A stretch of DNA of 64,000 nucleotides from Pseudomonas poae (GTDB lineage: Bacteria; Pseudomonadota; Gammaproteobacteria; Pseudomonadales; Pseudomonadaceae): assembly GCA_004000515.1 (NCBI GenBank), contig CP034537.1, positions 4,850,001-4,914,000 of the forward strand, written 5' to 3'. The notes under the pieces were generated by a model that had not been told where the DNA came from, did not search any database, and worked only from the letters and a program-made list of their open reading frames with translations. Below are positions 19,067-29,188 of the stretch, piece after piece. The position numbers and the translations under genes are program-made. Position 1 is the first letter of the stretch; every line of letters begins with the position of its first letter.

Positions 19067-19387
19067 TTAAAAATGAGCCTGCCCACTATAGGCGGCGCAT
19101 TCTCCCTTTACAGTGAAACTAAATTCATCCAACGCAGAGCAAGGCAGCCCCAATAGGGGCTGCCTTGTCGTATCAGCTTTTGCGTTGAGCTTGCGCAGTT
19201 CTTCGTAGGTGGCCGACTGGACGAACCAGAAACCGGAAATGATGCACCACGTCAACGTACCGCCCACCAGCACCGCCAGGCCCGACAGGAAGCTTGCGCT
19301 GAACATCGTGACCAGGCCGATCAGCCATACGAAGGCCAGGGCGATGTAGAGCACGGAGTTGTTGACGCTGATGACGAAATCTTTCAT
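19067..19387 (-). CDS. Small membrane protein of unknown function
   Basis: Up to 106 residues, starting MKDFVISVNNSVLYIALAF at ATG 19387 after AAGGAAG. Two clear membrane spans are followed by a short cytoplasmic tail (SATYEELRKLNAKAD). As sequenced, the frame then runs through a perfect 11-bp hairpin (19141-19166) and continues for about 30 residues of unlikely composition. One extra A at the AAAA run near 19184 would create an in-frame TGA right before the hairpin. The natural protein may therefore be about 75 residues. The function is unknown. Confidence 0.5.
   Translation of the reverse strand: MKDFVISVNNSVLYIALAFVWLIGLVTMFSASFLSGLAVLVGGTLTWCIISGFWFVQSATYEELRKLNAKADTTRQPLLGLPCSALDEFSFTVKGECAAYSGQAHF
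19141..19166. other. Perfect 11-bp hairpin with AATA loop
   Basis: AAGGCAGCCCC (19141-19151) pairs perfectly with GGGGCTGCCTT (19156-19166) around a 4-base loop. It looks like the stem of an intrinsic terminator, but no long T run follows on either strand. It lies within the apparent C-terminal end of the gene at 19067-19387. Confidence 0.55.
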
Positions 19388-19550
19388 GACGCTTCCTTGT
19401 AGAGAATATCCCGTGGCCTCCTCAGTGAGACCAGCGGCGCCATCATAATGCCATGCCTGCCGCCCGCGCCACCCTGAATGCTCCTTGTGTATTGCGCGAT
19501 GGCCAGGGCCGGCAAATGGTAAAGTCGCGTTTTTCCAACGGAGCAATGGC

Positions 19551-19904
19551 ATGCACAAGGTGGTAATTGGCGCATTGGTACTGGCCGCACTGGCCGGTTG
19601 CGCAGGTTCGAAGATGAAAGACGCGCGGGCAGGCACGCCTTACAAAACCCTGGCTTCGGACAAGGCCACCCTGGTGGTTGCCCAATGCATCCAGTTTGGT
19701 TGGCAGGACGAAACCGTGTTTGGCGTAGACGCCGGCGGCTTCAAGGAGCCTACCGAGGCGGGCGGTTTTACGGTGTACACCACGGGCGGGGATTACTTTG
19801 TCGATGTGCAAAGCACCGGTGCGGGTTCAACCGTCAAGTACTACGCCGTCGAAGACAATATGCCGGCCAAACGCCGTTTGGCGGCGCTGGCGACCTGTCT
19901 GTAA
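19551..19904 (+). CDS. Putative small lipoprotein
   Basis: A 117-residue protein with a clear lipoprotein signal: VVIGALVLAALAGC places the lipidated Cys at residue 16. The mature part (KTLASDKATLVVAQCIQFGW) is small and mixed alpha/beta in character, with no catalytic motif that I recognise. The start ATG at 19551 follows a GGAG. It is a probable envelope lipoprotein of unknown role. Confidence 0.6.
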   Translation: MHKVVIGALVLAALAGCAGSKMKDARAGTPYKTLASDKATLVVAQCIQFGWQDETVFGVDAGGFKEPTEAGGFTVYTTGGDYFVDVQSTGAGSTVKYYAVEDNMPAKRRLAALATCL

Positions 19905-19974
19905 TCCAATGCCTTAGTGCTTTTAGGAAATGCCCGGCACGACAGGCGCTGGACATTCGCTTATGATTCACATC

Positions 19975-20037
19975 GCTCGCCCGACATGATGGCTCTTTAC
20001 CAGTACACGGATGTCGAGGCTGGACAGTCGGGCGAGC
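19975..20037. other. Long-loop hairpin, possible sRNA or shared terminator
   Basis: GCTCGCCCGAC (19975-19985) and GTCGGGCGAGC (20027-20037) are exact inverses separated by 41 bases. The element occupies the gap between two converging genes, the lipoprotein at 19551 and the DUF1275 gene at 20049. The right arm is followed by ATCCTTTTCCC, a weak T-rich tail. The 63-base unit has closed ends like a small structured RNA but lacks tRNA arms. Confidence 0.35.
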
Positions 20038-20048
20038 ATCCTTTTCCC

Positions 20049-20753
20049 TTAGCGGGGCATGAATCCCAAATGCCAGCGCCTTGGAATACTCAGTGACACC
20101 ACACCCAGCACTCCCGCCAGTACGCCGCTGACCGCCAGCGCCTTGAGGCCCAGATGCTGCTCCAGCAGCGCGCCCATCACTGCGCCCACGAACATTCCTG
20201 CCCACGGTACCAGTTGCACCCGCCAGCCGTTGCGGCGCTCTCCCAAGACCCAGCGTCCAAGGCCTCGGCCAAAGCGTGATAACGCACCCGTGACGTAGGT
20301 AAGCCCCACCGGCAAACCGTTGACCTCCTCCACGGCCGCATTGAGCATGCCCATTGCGATGATCGCGGCGAGCAACGCTGGCAATGCATCGGTTACGGGC
20401 AACAACGCGCCGCCACACAGCAAGGCTGCAATGCACAGCAGCAAGGGCAGGGCATGCCGTCGACCGAGCCGGCTGACCACCACGCCCAGTGCATTGCCGA
20501 CGACAAACGTGGCGACCAGCAACGACAACCGCCCCGTCAACCCCAGATCGCCCGCGCTGATGGCCACCGCTAGCCGTGTGGTGTTGCCGCTCATAAAGGA
20601 CACAAAATCGCCACTGGCCATAAAGCCGATAGCGTCGGTCATGCCCGCCAACACCGAAAGGCTGGCCACCAGCATCATGCCCACTCGGCCACGCCAGCGC
20701 TGGCGGTGGGCGAGTACGGCGTTGGCAAACGGTTTGCGGGGCAAAGGCAGCAT
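20049..20753 (-). CDS. DUF1275 (YoaK-type) membrane protein
   Basis: A 234-residue protein with six probable membrane spans. The segment VLAGMTDAIGFMASGDFVSFMSGNTTRLAV is diagnostic for the DUF1275/YoaK family: a conserved Asp in the first span and the SGNTT motif after it. A transport role has been proposed for the family, but the substrate is unknown. The frame is intact and it stands alone, converging on the lipoprotein gene. Confidence 0.8.
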   Translation of the reverse strand: MLPLPRKPFANAVLAHRQRWRGRVGMMLVASLSVLAGMTDAIGFMASGDFVSFMSGNTTRLAVAISAGDLGLTGRLSLLVATFVVGNALGVVVSRLGRRHALPLLLCIAALLCGGALLPVTDALPALLAAIIAMGMLNAAVEEVNGLPVGLTYVTGALSRFGRGLGRWVLGERRNGWRVQLVPWAGMFVGAVMGALLEQHLGLKALAVSGVLAGVLGVVSLSIPRRWHLGFMPR

Positions 20754-20822
20754 GGCGCCGGCGTCCTCGGTGAGATTATCCGGCCACTACCGTAGGGCGC
20801 TTTGCTGGCCTGCGCAATGACC

Positions 20823-22444
20823 TCAGGCACCCTCCAAGTGCCACTGCGCGTTTTCCCAGCTCAACACATGCGTCGGTTTGACCGCCCGGATGAACGCTTC
20901 ATCGTGGGACACGAGCATCATCGCCCCGGTAAAGCCTTGCAGTGCGCGTTCAAACGCGATCACCGACTCCAGGTCCAGGTGGTTGGTGGGTTCGTCCAGT
21001 AGCAGCAATTGCGCAGGGGTTTGGCGCCATAGGGCAACGGCCATCGCCGCTTTAAGGCGCTCGCCGCCGCTGAGTTGCCCCGCAGGCTGGGTCACCCGCA
21101 CAGCGTCCAGTTGCAGCAAGGCCAGGCGCGTACGCAGTTCGGCTTCGGCCAGCGGCGTGTCGAGCAGGTTGAGCTGTTCGACGATGGAACGCTGATTGTC
21201 GAGCAAGCCAAGGTGTTGATCGATATAGGCGCAGGGCACATGGACACAGCAGTCGCCACTCACCGGCTGCGATTGCCCTGCCAGCAACTTGAGCAGTGTG
21301 GATTTGCCGCAACCGTTAGGTCCACGCACCGCGATGCGCACGGGGCCAGCAAGGTGCAGGTTAAGGCGGGACGCGGGCAGCCACGGTAATTGCACATCCA
21401 CCAACGTGAGCACTTGGCGCCCGTTGGGCACTGCCGAGGCTGGCAAGGCCAACAACGTTGGGGTTTCATCCTGTATGCGCTCATAGGCCTGGCGAACCTG
21501 GGTGTCGAGGGTGTGCTTGTGCTCCCGGTGTGCACTGCGCACGGTGCTGACGATTTCGGTGGCGGCGCCTTTCCAGCGAGCCTTGGTAAAGCGATCGACG
21601 TTGGCGGTTTGTGCATGTTTACGCGAGCGGGCGGCATTGCGTTGCAGGCTGTCATGGTCTTTTGCAGGCGCCGATGTTCGCGGCTGCGCTCTAGGCGAGC
21701 GTGCTCCAAGGCGTTGACCGCTGCCTGTTGTTCGGCGTCACGATGGATGCGGTAGGTATCGTAGTTGCCGCCGTAGACCTGAGCGCCCTGGGGTGTGAGT
21801 TCAATGATGCGGCCGAGGGTGTTGAGCAGTTGCCGGTCGTGGCTCACCACCAGCAGGCCGCCCTGCCAATTCGCCAGCACCTGCAGCAGCCAAGCACGAC
21901 CGCTGCTGTCGAGGTGGTTGGTGGGTTCATCCAGCACCAGCAACTGAGGCGCCGCCAACAGGGCGCCGATCACCGTCACGCGAGCCAGTTGGCCGCCGCT
22001 GAGTTGGTCGGCCGGGGTGTCAGCCTTCAGGTGATCCAGCCCTGCGCTATCCAGGGCATTGCGCAAGCGCTCGGCCAGGTCCCAGCGGTCGTCAATCAGT
22101 TCAAGGTCGTCCTGTTGTGCAGTGCCGTTGGCCATGCGTTCAAGCGCGGCCAGGGTCGGGGCTGTCCCGGTGATGTCGGCGACGGTGTCTTCCGGCATTA
22201 CCTCGACACGTTGGGCAACGTAAGCCACGTTGCCTGTTCGCGTCAGTGACCCCGAAGAGGGTAAAAGCAAGCCCGCGATCAATTGAGCAAGGATCGTTTT
22301 ACCGCGACCATTGCGGCCCACTATGCCGGTGGGGGTGTGGTCGATAGACAGGGTGAGGTTGTCCAGCAGGGTTTCGCCATTGGCGAACTGGAAACACACG
22401 TGTTGCAGGGAAACGAGTACGGGCAGCCGGTTGACGTCAGTCAT
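20823..22444 (-). CDS. ABC-F family ATP-binding protein (frame broken once)
   Basis: A soluble double-ATPase of the ABC-F class, proteins that act on ribosomes (translation quality control or antibiotic protection) rather than in transport. It has two Walker A motifs (VGRNGRGKT and RGPNGCGKST), two signatures (LSGGQLARV and LSGGERLKAAM) and two Walker B motifs (VLDEPTNHLD and LLDEPTNHLD), with an Arg/Lys-rich linker between. The start ATG 22444 follows GGAGG. The frame breaks in the TTTT run 21660-21663; adding one base restores the linker LQKDHDSLQRNAARS and 540 residues. Which ABC-F subgroup it belongs to is not clear. Confidence 0.85.
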
Positions 22445-22567
22445 CAGCACCTCCAAAAAATGTCGAACAGGCCAACAAGCGCGCCAGGCGGCTCGTTGCA
22501 GATACATTTTGGAAGGCTTAGTTGTTCACGTCGGCGGTCGTCCCGAAAGTCAGAAGGGGCGCAAAGC

Positions 22568-23604
22568 CTAACGCGCCTTGGCTTTCTTCGGCAAGCCTGT
22601 TGCCAATTGTTCCAGAAACATCGCCAGCGCCACCTCTTCCGCCTTGAGCCCCTTGCGTACCCTTGGCTTGGGTAGTTTCGACAGTTCCCCCAGGCTGAAA
22701 TGCTCCAGTACTGCGGGGTGGATGTAGCACTTGCGGCACACCGCCGGGGTATTGCCCAACTGCCGGGCGACGTCCTTGACCATCGCCACCACATGCCGCT
22801 TGGCATCGGATTCGGGCTGCCATTCCAATTCACGCAACACCGCAAGTGCCAAGGCGGTACCGGCCCACGTGCGGTAGTCCTTGGCGGTGAAGTCGGCGCC
22901 CGTGAGGCTGTGCAAGTAGGCGTTCACATCGTGGGAGCTGACGGTATGCCGCTCGCCGTCCTCGTCCAGGTACTGGAACAGGTTCTGTCCTGGCAACTCC
23001 AGGCAGCGCCTCACCACCGTGGCCAGGCGTCGGTCCTTGACGCTGACCTGGTGCTCGACGCCGCTCTTGCCGCGAAATTGGAACTGGATCTCGCTGCCCT
23101 TGATGTCCACGTGGCGGTTGCGCAGCGTCGTCAGCCCATAGGATTTATTATCCCGTGCGTACTGAGTGTTGCCGACACGGATCAGCGTGGCGTCCAGCAG
23201 CATCACCACGGTCGCCAACACTTTTCACGGGTAAACCCAGGTTCGGCGATTTGCGCTTCCAGCTGCCTGCGCAGCTTTGGCAGGGCGTCGCCAAAGGCCT
23301 GCAGGCGCGAGTACTTGTCGCTGTCGCGCACTTCACGCCAGCGTGCGTGATAGCGGTATTGCTTGCGCCCCCGTGCGTCACGGCCAGTGGCCTGTAGATG
23401 GCCACGTGGGTCAGCGCAGATCCACACATCGGTGTAAGCGGGCGGCACGGCCAGGGCGTTAAGGCGCTGGACTTCATCAGGGTCCTGGATGCGTTCGCCC
23501 TTGGCATCGAAGTACTGGAACTTGCCACGCAGCGTCTTACGGCGGATGCCGGGCTGGGTGTCGTCTACGTAATGCAGGTCACGAGGCAGATCGGCGTCGG
23601 GCAT
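22568..23604 (-). CDS. DNA topoisomerase IB, poxvirus/bacterial type (frame broken once)
   Basis: This enzyme relaxes supercoils by cutting one strand through a 3'-phosphotyrosine. The N-terminal part (residues about 1-125, NALAVPPAYTDVWICADPRG, then GRKQYRYHARWRE) binds DNA. The C-terminal part carries the catalytic residues, with the active Tyr in KCYIHPAVLEHF and an Arg in the ALLDATLIRVGN-like segment. AAGGAG before ATG 23604 fixes the start. One base is missing in TTTT 23222-23225; adding it joins FTREKVLATVVMLLD and yields 345 residues, normal for bacterial TopIB. Confidence 0.88.
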
Positions 23605-23667
23605 GGCACAAGCTCCTTGGGGCATGTTTGATTGACCGCAGCGCTGTGCGGTCGTGCCAAAAGGTTT

Positions 23668-24754
23668 TTACGCCAGTACTGCCACCGCCTTGATCTGCGC
23701 CCACAGTGTTTGGCCGGGGTGCAGTTGCAACTGATCACGAGAGAAACGGGTGATGCGCGCCAACAGCGGCGTACCCCCGGCATCCAGGCGTACCAGCACG
23801 TGTGCGTTGTTGTCTGCGCAAATCTCCTGGGTGACGGTCACCGGCAGGCGGTTGAGGATGCTGCTGTGCTCCTCGGCCTGCAGGCTAAGGCTGACGTCCC
23901 GCGCCTGCACCTTGATGCGCAACGCCTTGCCCACTGCCAGCGGTGCATGGGCTACGCGCATGTGCAGGGCACTGTCGGGCAATTGCAACGTCAGCAACTG
24001 GTAATGCTCGTCGTAGGCGCTGACGCTGCCGTTGATCACCACGCCGGCATCGTCGCCCAACGCCATTGGCAGGTCGAGCCGCGCCAGGGTTTTCGCCGAT
24101 AGGGCCGCTGGCCAGGGCCTTGCCGTCGCTGAGCAGCACGATGTGATCGGCCAGCCGCGCCACTTCATCCTGGGCATGGCTGACGTATAGCACCGGGATG
24201 TCCAACTCGTCGTGCAGGCGTTCCAGGTAGGGCAAGATCTCGCTTTTGCGCTTGCTGTCCAGGGCGGCGAGCGGCTCATCCATCAGCAACAGCTTAGGGC
24301 TGGTGAGCAGGGCACGGGCGATACCAATACGTTGGCGCTCACCACCGGAAAGGTGCTGCGGATGGCGGTCGAGCAGATGGCCGATACCCAGCAGTTCGGT
24401 GGCCTGCGCCATGTCGACCCGGCGTTGCTCACGGGGGATGCGCTTGAGGCCGAATTCCAGGTTGGCGCGCACCGACAAGTGCGGGAACAGGCTGGCTTCC
24501 TGGAACACATACCCCAGCGCACGTTTATGCGGCGGCACGAACAACCCTTTGCGGCTGTCTTGCCAGACCTCATCGTTGATCTGGATAAACCCATGCTCGG
24601 CGCGCTCAAGCCCGGCAATGCAGCGCAGGCAAGTGGTCTTGCCGGAGCCGGAATGCCCATACAGCGCGGTGACGCCACGGCCGGGCAGGTGCAGGTCTAC
24701 ATCCAGGTCGAACCCTGAATACGTGAGTTGCAGGCGTACATCGATCATCGACAT
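23668..24754 (-). CDS. modC: Molybdate ABC transporter ATP-binding protein ModC (frame broken once)
   Basis: ATPase of the molybdate importer. The N-terminal ATPase domain has Walker [10 protein letters not shown], signature [15 protein letters not shown] and Walker [13 protein letters not shown]. The C-terminal domain is the molybdate-binding TOBE/Mop type ([17 protein letters not shown]). The start overlaps the modB stop in an ATGA. The frame breaks at GGG 24102-24104; removing one base joins [17 protein letters not shown] and gives 361 residues. It is the last gene of modABC. Confidence 0.9.
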
Positions 24755-25434
24755 CAGCTCCAGCCCATCTTGGTTTTACGGCTGGAGTACAGCGCCAGCA
24801 ACACGAGGAACGCGAACACTACCATGGAGCCTGCCAGCCAGTGGGCCTGGGCGTATTCCATGGCTTCTACATGGTCGTAGATCTGCACCGAAACCACGCG
24901 GGTCTTGTCTGGGATGTTGCCGCCGATCATCAGCACCACGCCAAACTCACCGACGGTGTGGGCAAAGCCGAGAATCGACGCGGTGATAAAACCCGGGCGT
25001 GCCAGGGGCAGGATCACTGTGAAAAACGTGTCCCAAGGATTGGCGCGCAAGGTGGCAGCCACTTCCAGGGGGCGCGTGCCGATGGCGGAGAAGGCGTTTT
25101 GCAACGGCTGCACCACAAACGGCATGGAATAGATCACCGAGCCGATGACCAGCCCGGCGAAACTGAAGGTGAGGGTGCCCAGGCCCAGCCATTGGGTGAA
25201 CTGGCCGAAGTAGCCGTTGGGGCCCATGGTCAACAGCAAGTAGAAGCCGATTACCGTGGGTGGCAGCACCAACGGCAAGGCGACGACGGCGCCAATGGGG
25301 CCGCGCCACCACGAACGGGTGCGCGACAGCCACAGGGCAATCGGAGTGCCGATGACCAGCAGGATCACGGTGGTCAGTGACGCCAGTTTGATGGTCAACC
25401 AGATAGCGGAAAAATCGGCACTCGATAGCGGCAT
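24754..25434 (-). CDS. modB: Molybdate ABC transporter permease ModB
   Basis: A 226-residue inner-membrane permease with five to six spans and the permease loop motif [25 protein letters not shown], which contacts the ATPase. It starts one base upstream of the modA stop region and overlaps modC, so modABC is a tight operon. It moves molybdate delivered by ModA. The frame is intact. Confidence 0.92.
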   Translation of the reverse strand: MPLSSADFSAIWLTIKLASLTTVILLVIGTPIALWLSRTRSWWRGPIGAVVALPLVLPPTVIGFYLLLTMGPNGYFGQFTQWLGLGTLTFSFAGLVIGSVIYSMPFVVQPLQNAFSAIGTRPLEVAATLRANPWDTFFTVILPLARPGFITASILGFAHTVGEFGVVLMIGGNIPDKTRVVSVQIYDHVEAMEYAQAHWLAGSMVVFAFLVLLALYSSRKTKMGWS

Positions 25435-26262
<828 letters not shown>

Positions 26263-26299
26263 TGGCCATTGCCGGTACAGTGCAAAGTTGCCCCCGGTG

Positions 26300-27364
26300 T
26301 CAGTTCTTGTGCAGCTTGGCCAACGCCTGCTCGGCCAAATGGCGGGTCAGGTCATACGTGGACAGCTCTTTACCCAGGCGCAGCGCCTGGCCTGACCATA
26401 GGTTGCTGAACCCCGCTTCATCTTTAGCCTTGAGTGGCATTAACGCGCCGCCGGAAGTGGGAAATGCCGGAGCCGCCAGGTTGATGGGGCCTAGCTCACG
26501 CATGACCCGGTTGACGATGCCCCGTGCCGGACGGCCTGTGAACAGATTGGTCAGCGCGGTTTGGCTGGCTTGGGCGTGGCGCAGTGCGTGGTGGTGAGAG
26601 GGGGTCACGTTGGCCTCGGGAGTGAACAGATACGCCGTGCCAATCTGCACCGCCGAAGCCCCCAAGGCAAAGGCTGCGACGATCCCGCGCGCGTCGCCAA
26701 TACCGCCGGCGGCAATGACCGGCACGCTGACCGCGTCGACAATTTGCGGCACCAACGCGAACAAACCGATTTGTGTGTTCAGGTCGTCGCTCAAAAACAA
26801 CCCGCGATGCCCACCCGCCTCAATGCCCATGGCGATGATTGCGTCGCAGCCATGCTGCTCCAGCCAGATGGCTTCTTCCACCGTCGTTGCCGACGACAGC
26901 ACTTTCGCACCCGTAGCCTTTACTCGGTCGAGCAAGGCCTTTTCGGGCAAGCCAAAGTGGAAACTGACCACCTCTGGGCGAAACTCTTCAATCACCTGGC
27001 ACGCGGCCTCGTTGAACGGCGCACGGTTGGAAACGGGCGTAGGCGCATCGTAGTCTGCACCCAATTCCCGGTAGTAGGGTTGCAGCAGTTCCTTCCAGCG
27101 ACGGTCGCGCGCTGCATCGGGCTCAGGGGGTTGGTGGCAGAAGAAGTTGACATTGACCGGGCCTGTGCTGGCCTGACGAATGCTGACCAATGCTTCGCGC
27201 AATTGTTCGATGCTCAATGCCGCCGCCGGCAGTGACCCTAGCGCGCCGGCATTGTTGGCCGCAATAACCATGGCGGTGGTCGTGCCCACCGCCATGGGCG
27301 CTTGAATGATGGGAACTTCGATGTTCAGCAGATCAAGCAGACGGGTGTCTGGCCAGGTGCTCAT
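26300..27364 (-). CDS. Nitronate monooxygenase/flavin-dependent oxidoreductase
   Basis: A 354-residue FMN-binding TIM-barrel protein of the 2-nitropropane dioxygenase family, which oxidises nitronates. The segments IIQAPMAVGTTTAMVIAANNAG, AMGIEAGGHRG, PVIAAGGIGDARGI and AVQIGTAYLFTPEA are the conserved FMN and phosphate-binding motifs, with the catalytic His expected in GGHRG. The frame is intact. It is separated from the mod operon by its promoter region. Some family members have other substrates, so the reaction is probable rather than certain. Confidence 0.85.
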   Translation of the reverse strand: MSTWPDTRLLDLLNIEVPIIQAPMAVGTTTAMVIAANNAGALGSLPAAALSIEQLREALVSIRQASTGPVNVNFFCHQPPEPDAARDRRWKELLQPYYRELGADYDAPTPVSNRAPFNEAACQVIEEFRPEVVSFHFGLPEKALLDRVKATGAKVLSSATTVEEAIWLEQHGCDAIIAMGIEAGGHRGLFLSDDLNTQIGLFALVPQIVDAVSVPVIAAGGIGDARGIVAAFALGASAVQIGTAYLFTPEANVTPSHHHALRHAQASQTALTNLFTGRPARGIVNRVMRELGPINLAAPAFPTSGGALMPLKAKDEAGFSNLWSGQALRLGKELSTYDLTRHLAEQALAKLHKN

Positions 27365-27472
27365 GGGATGCGTCTCCAGCGTTAGTCAGTCTTTTCGCTG
27401 TTTTAGCAGGGCCGTTGGCACCCGGCCAGTCTGTTTTATTCACTGGACGGGACGATTGATTCGTGCGCGTTT

Positions 27473-28351
27473 TCAGTCAATCGCCTGTCCCAGCACCTCG
27501 TGAATACGCTGGGCGATATGCGCCGCATGGGTTTCCAGGGCGAAGTGACCGGTGTCCAGCAACTCCACCACGGCGTTGGCGTTGTGAGTCTTGTAGGCGT
27601 GCGCGCCCGGCGGAATGAAGAACGGATCGTTCTGGCCCCAGATCACCAGTGTTGGCACCTGCGTGGCCTTGAAGAACGCCTGGAACGCTGGGTACTGCGC
27701 GAGGTTGTTGCGGTAGTCGAGGAACAAGTCCAGCTGGATCTCTTCGTTGCCCGGCCGTTGCATCAGTAATACGTCGAGCATGTAGGACTCCGGTGCTACC
27801 AAGTCCGGCTGGTTCACGCCATGCAGGTATTGGTAACGCGTGCCTTCGAGGCCAAGTACGCCGCGCCGAACCACGTCGCGATTGGCGGCGGTAGGGTCTG
27901 CCCAGTAGGTACGGATCGGCGCCCAGGAATCCCCAAGCCCTTCCAGGTATGCGTTGCCGTTCTGCGAGACCAGCGCGCTGACTCGTCCTGGATGGGCGAC
28001 GGCCAGGCGCAGGCCCACCGGCGCACCATAATCGAAGACATACAGCGCATAACGGCTCAATTCCAGCGCATCGACAAAATGCCCCACGGTGATCGCCAGG
28101 TTATCGAAGCTGTAGTGGTAATCGCGTTCTGCAGGTACCTCGGTGAATCCGAAGCCCGGCAGGTCCGGTGCGATCACACGAAAGCGGGTCGCGAGCAGAG
28201 GAATGAGGTCGCGGTACATATGGGAAGAGCTGGGAAAGCCGTGCAGAAGCAGCATCACCGGAGCGCTGGGGTCGCCGGCTTCACGGTAGAACACACGCAC
28301 GCCATCGGCATCGATATGGCGGTAGTGAACTGCGGGAGCTTGGAGGGTCAT
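27473..28351 (-). CDS. Alpha/beta hydrolase, haloalkane dehalogenase/epoxide hydrolase-like
   Basis: A 292-residue alpha/beta-fold hydrolase. The oxyanion-hole motif LLLHGFPSSSHMYRDL is present, the nucleophile is an Asp in the elbow LYVFDYGAPVG, and the catalytic His is in DTGHFALETH. An Asp nucleophile points to dehalogenase or epoxide-hydrolase chemistry rather than ester hydrolysis. It is divergent from the CGNR regulator at 28529, across a 177-base gap with repeated GGTTAC half-sites, so that regulator is a likely controller. The substrate is unknown. Confidence 0.82.
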   Translation of the reverse strand: MTLQAPAVHYRHIDADGVRVFYREAGDPSAPVMLLLHGFPSSSHMYRDLIPLLATRFRVIAPDLPGFGFTEVPAERDYHYSFDNLAITVGHFVDALELSRYALYVFDYGAPVGLRLAVAHPGRVSALVSQNGNAYLEGLGDSWAPIRTYWADPTAANRDVVRRGVLGLEGTRYQYLHGVNQPDLVAPESYMLDVLLMQRPGNEEIQLDLFLDYRNNLAQYPAFQAFFKATQVPTLVIWGQNDPFFIPPGAHAYKTHNANAVVELLDTGHFALETHAAHIAQRIHEVLGQAID

Positions 28352-28394
28352 GGTTGAAATCGCCTTTTATGTAACTTGATAAAATATTTATACG

Positions 28395-28500
28395 GGTTAC
28401 CGTTATCGAAAGCTGCGCTCAATTTAGTAACCTGTCAAATGTTTTATATCGGTTAGCACTTTGTCGGGTGTAACTACCATTTCGATTGATTGGCGGTTAC
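28395..28500. promoter_or_regulatory. Cluster of GGTTAC/GTAACC half-sites between divergent genes
   Basis: GGTTAC occurs at 28395-28400 and 28495-28500, the inverse GTAACC at 28427-28432, and the variants GGTTAG at 28451 and GTAACT at 28470. Five such half-sites in 106 bases of a divergent promoter region suggest operators for the adjacent CGNR regulator. The statistical weight cannot be judged by eye. Confidence 0.35.
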
Positions 28501-28528
28501 GATGCCAACGCATTCAAGAGGACTGACC

Positions 28529-29122
28529 ATGACTATTTCCGCGCCGCCCGCTACACCTCTGGAGCCCTACGTCCTGGCCGACGACCCGGTACTGGACATG
28601 CTCAACACCTTGGCGAATATCGACGGTGTGCCGTGGGATTTCTGGCAGGCGGACGCCGACGTGCAAGCGTGGCTGGTGCGCCTGGGTTGGGTGCCGAGTG
28701 ATAGTCTTCCGGCGCTTGAAGAAGGCGTATTGCTCAACGCTGCACGCGAGCTGCGCGAGGTGATCCGTGAGTTGGTAGCCGCGCGCAAGGCCGGCAGACC
28801 TGGCAATCCAGCAGCGCTCAACAGCTTTTTACGCAAAGCCGTCAGCCATCCGCAGTTGGTATGGCCGCCAAACGAGGTGCCACGGCTGGAGCGCTTGCGC
28901 AAGGTACAGACCGCCGAGCAATTCCTGGCACCGATTGCCGAAGCCGCCGCGAGCTTGTTGGTGGACGGCGATTTCAGCTTGATTCGCCGCTGCGAGCATC
29001 CAGAATGCATCCTGTGGTTTTATGATCGCACCAAGGCCCACAAGCGCCGCTGGTGCAGCATGGCGTTGTGCGGCAACCGGCATAAGGTGGCCGAATTTCG
29101 TAAACGCAAACTGAAGCTTTAA
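28529..29122 (+). CDS. CGNR zinc-finger (ABATE-domain) transcriptional regulator
   Basis: A 197-residue protein with an N-terminal ABATE domain (stress-induced, DDPVLDMLNTLANIDG) and a C-terminal CGNR zinc finger: RRCEHPECILWFYD, then RRWCSMALCGNRHKVAEFRKRK, which holds the four Cys ligands and the name-giving CGNR. Such proteins are DNA-binding regulators. ATG 28529 is chosen because AGAGGA lies just upstream. It is divergent from the alpha/beta hydrolase and probably regulates it and itself. Confidence 0.85.
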   Translation: MTISAPPATPLEPYVLADDPVLDMLNTLANIDGVPWDFWQADADVQAWLVRLGWVPSDSLPALEEGVLLNAARELREVIRELVAARKAGRPGNPAALNSFLRKAVSHPQLVWPPNEVPRLERLRKVQTAEQFLAPIAEAAASLLVDGDFSLIRRCEHPECILWFYDRTKAHKRRWCSMALCGNRHKVAEFRKRKLKL

Positions 29123-29188
29123 AGGCGATGGCTTTGCAGTCGAAGCCAGCCAAGCCGATGACCTGGCATTGATCGACATCGGTATTCG

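Noticed and set aside
19975..20037. tRNA-like element
   Set aside because: The acceptor-like stem is present, but there is no D arm, anticodon arm or T loop; kept only as a hairpin.
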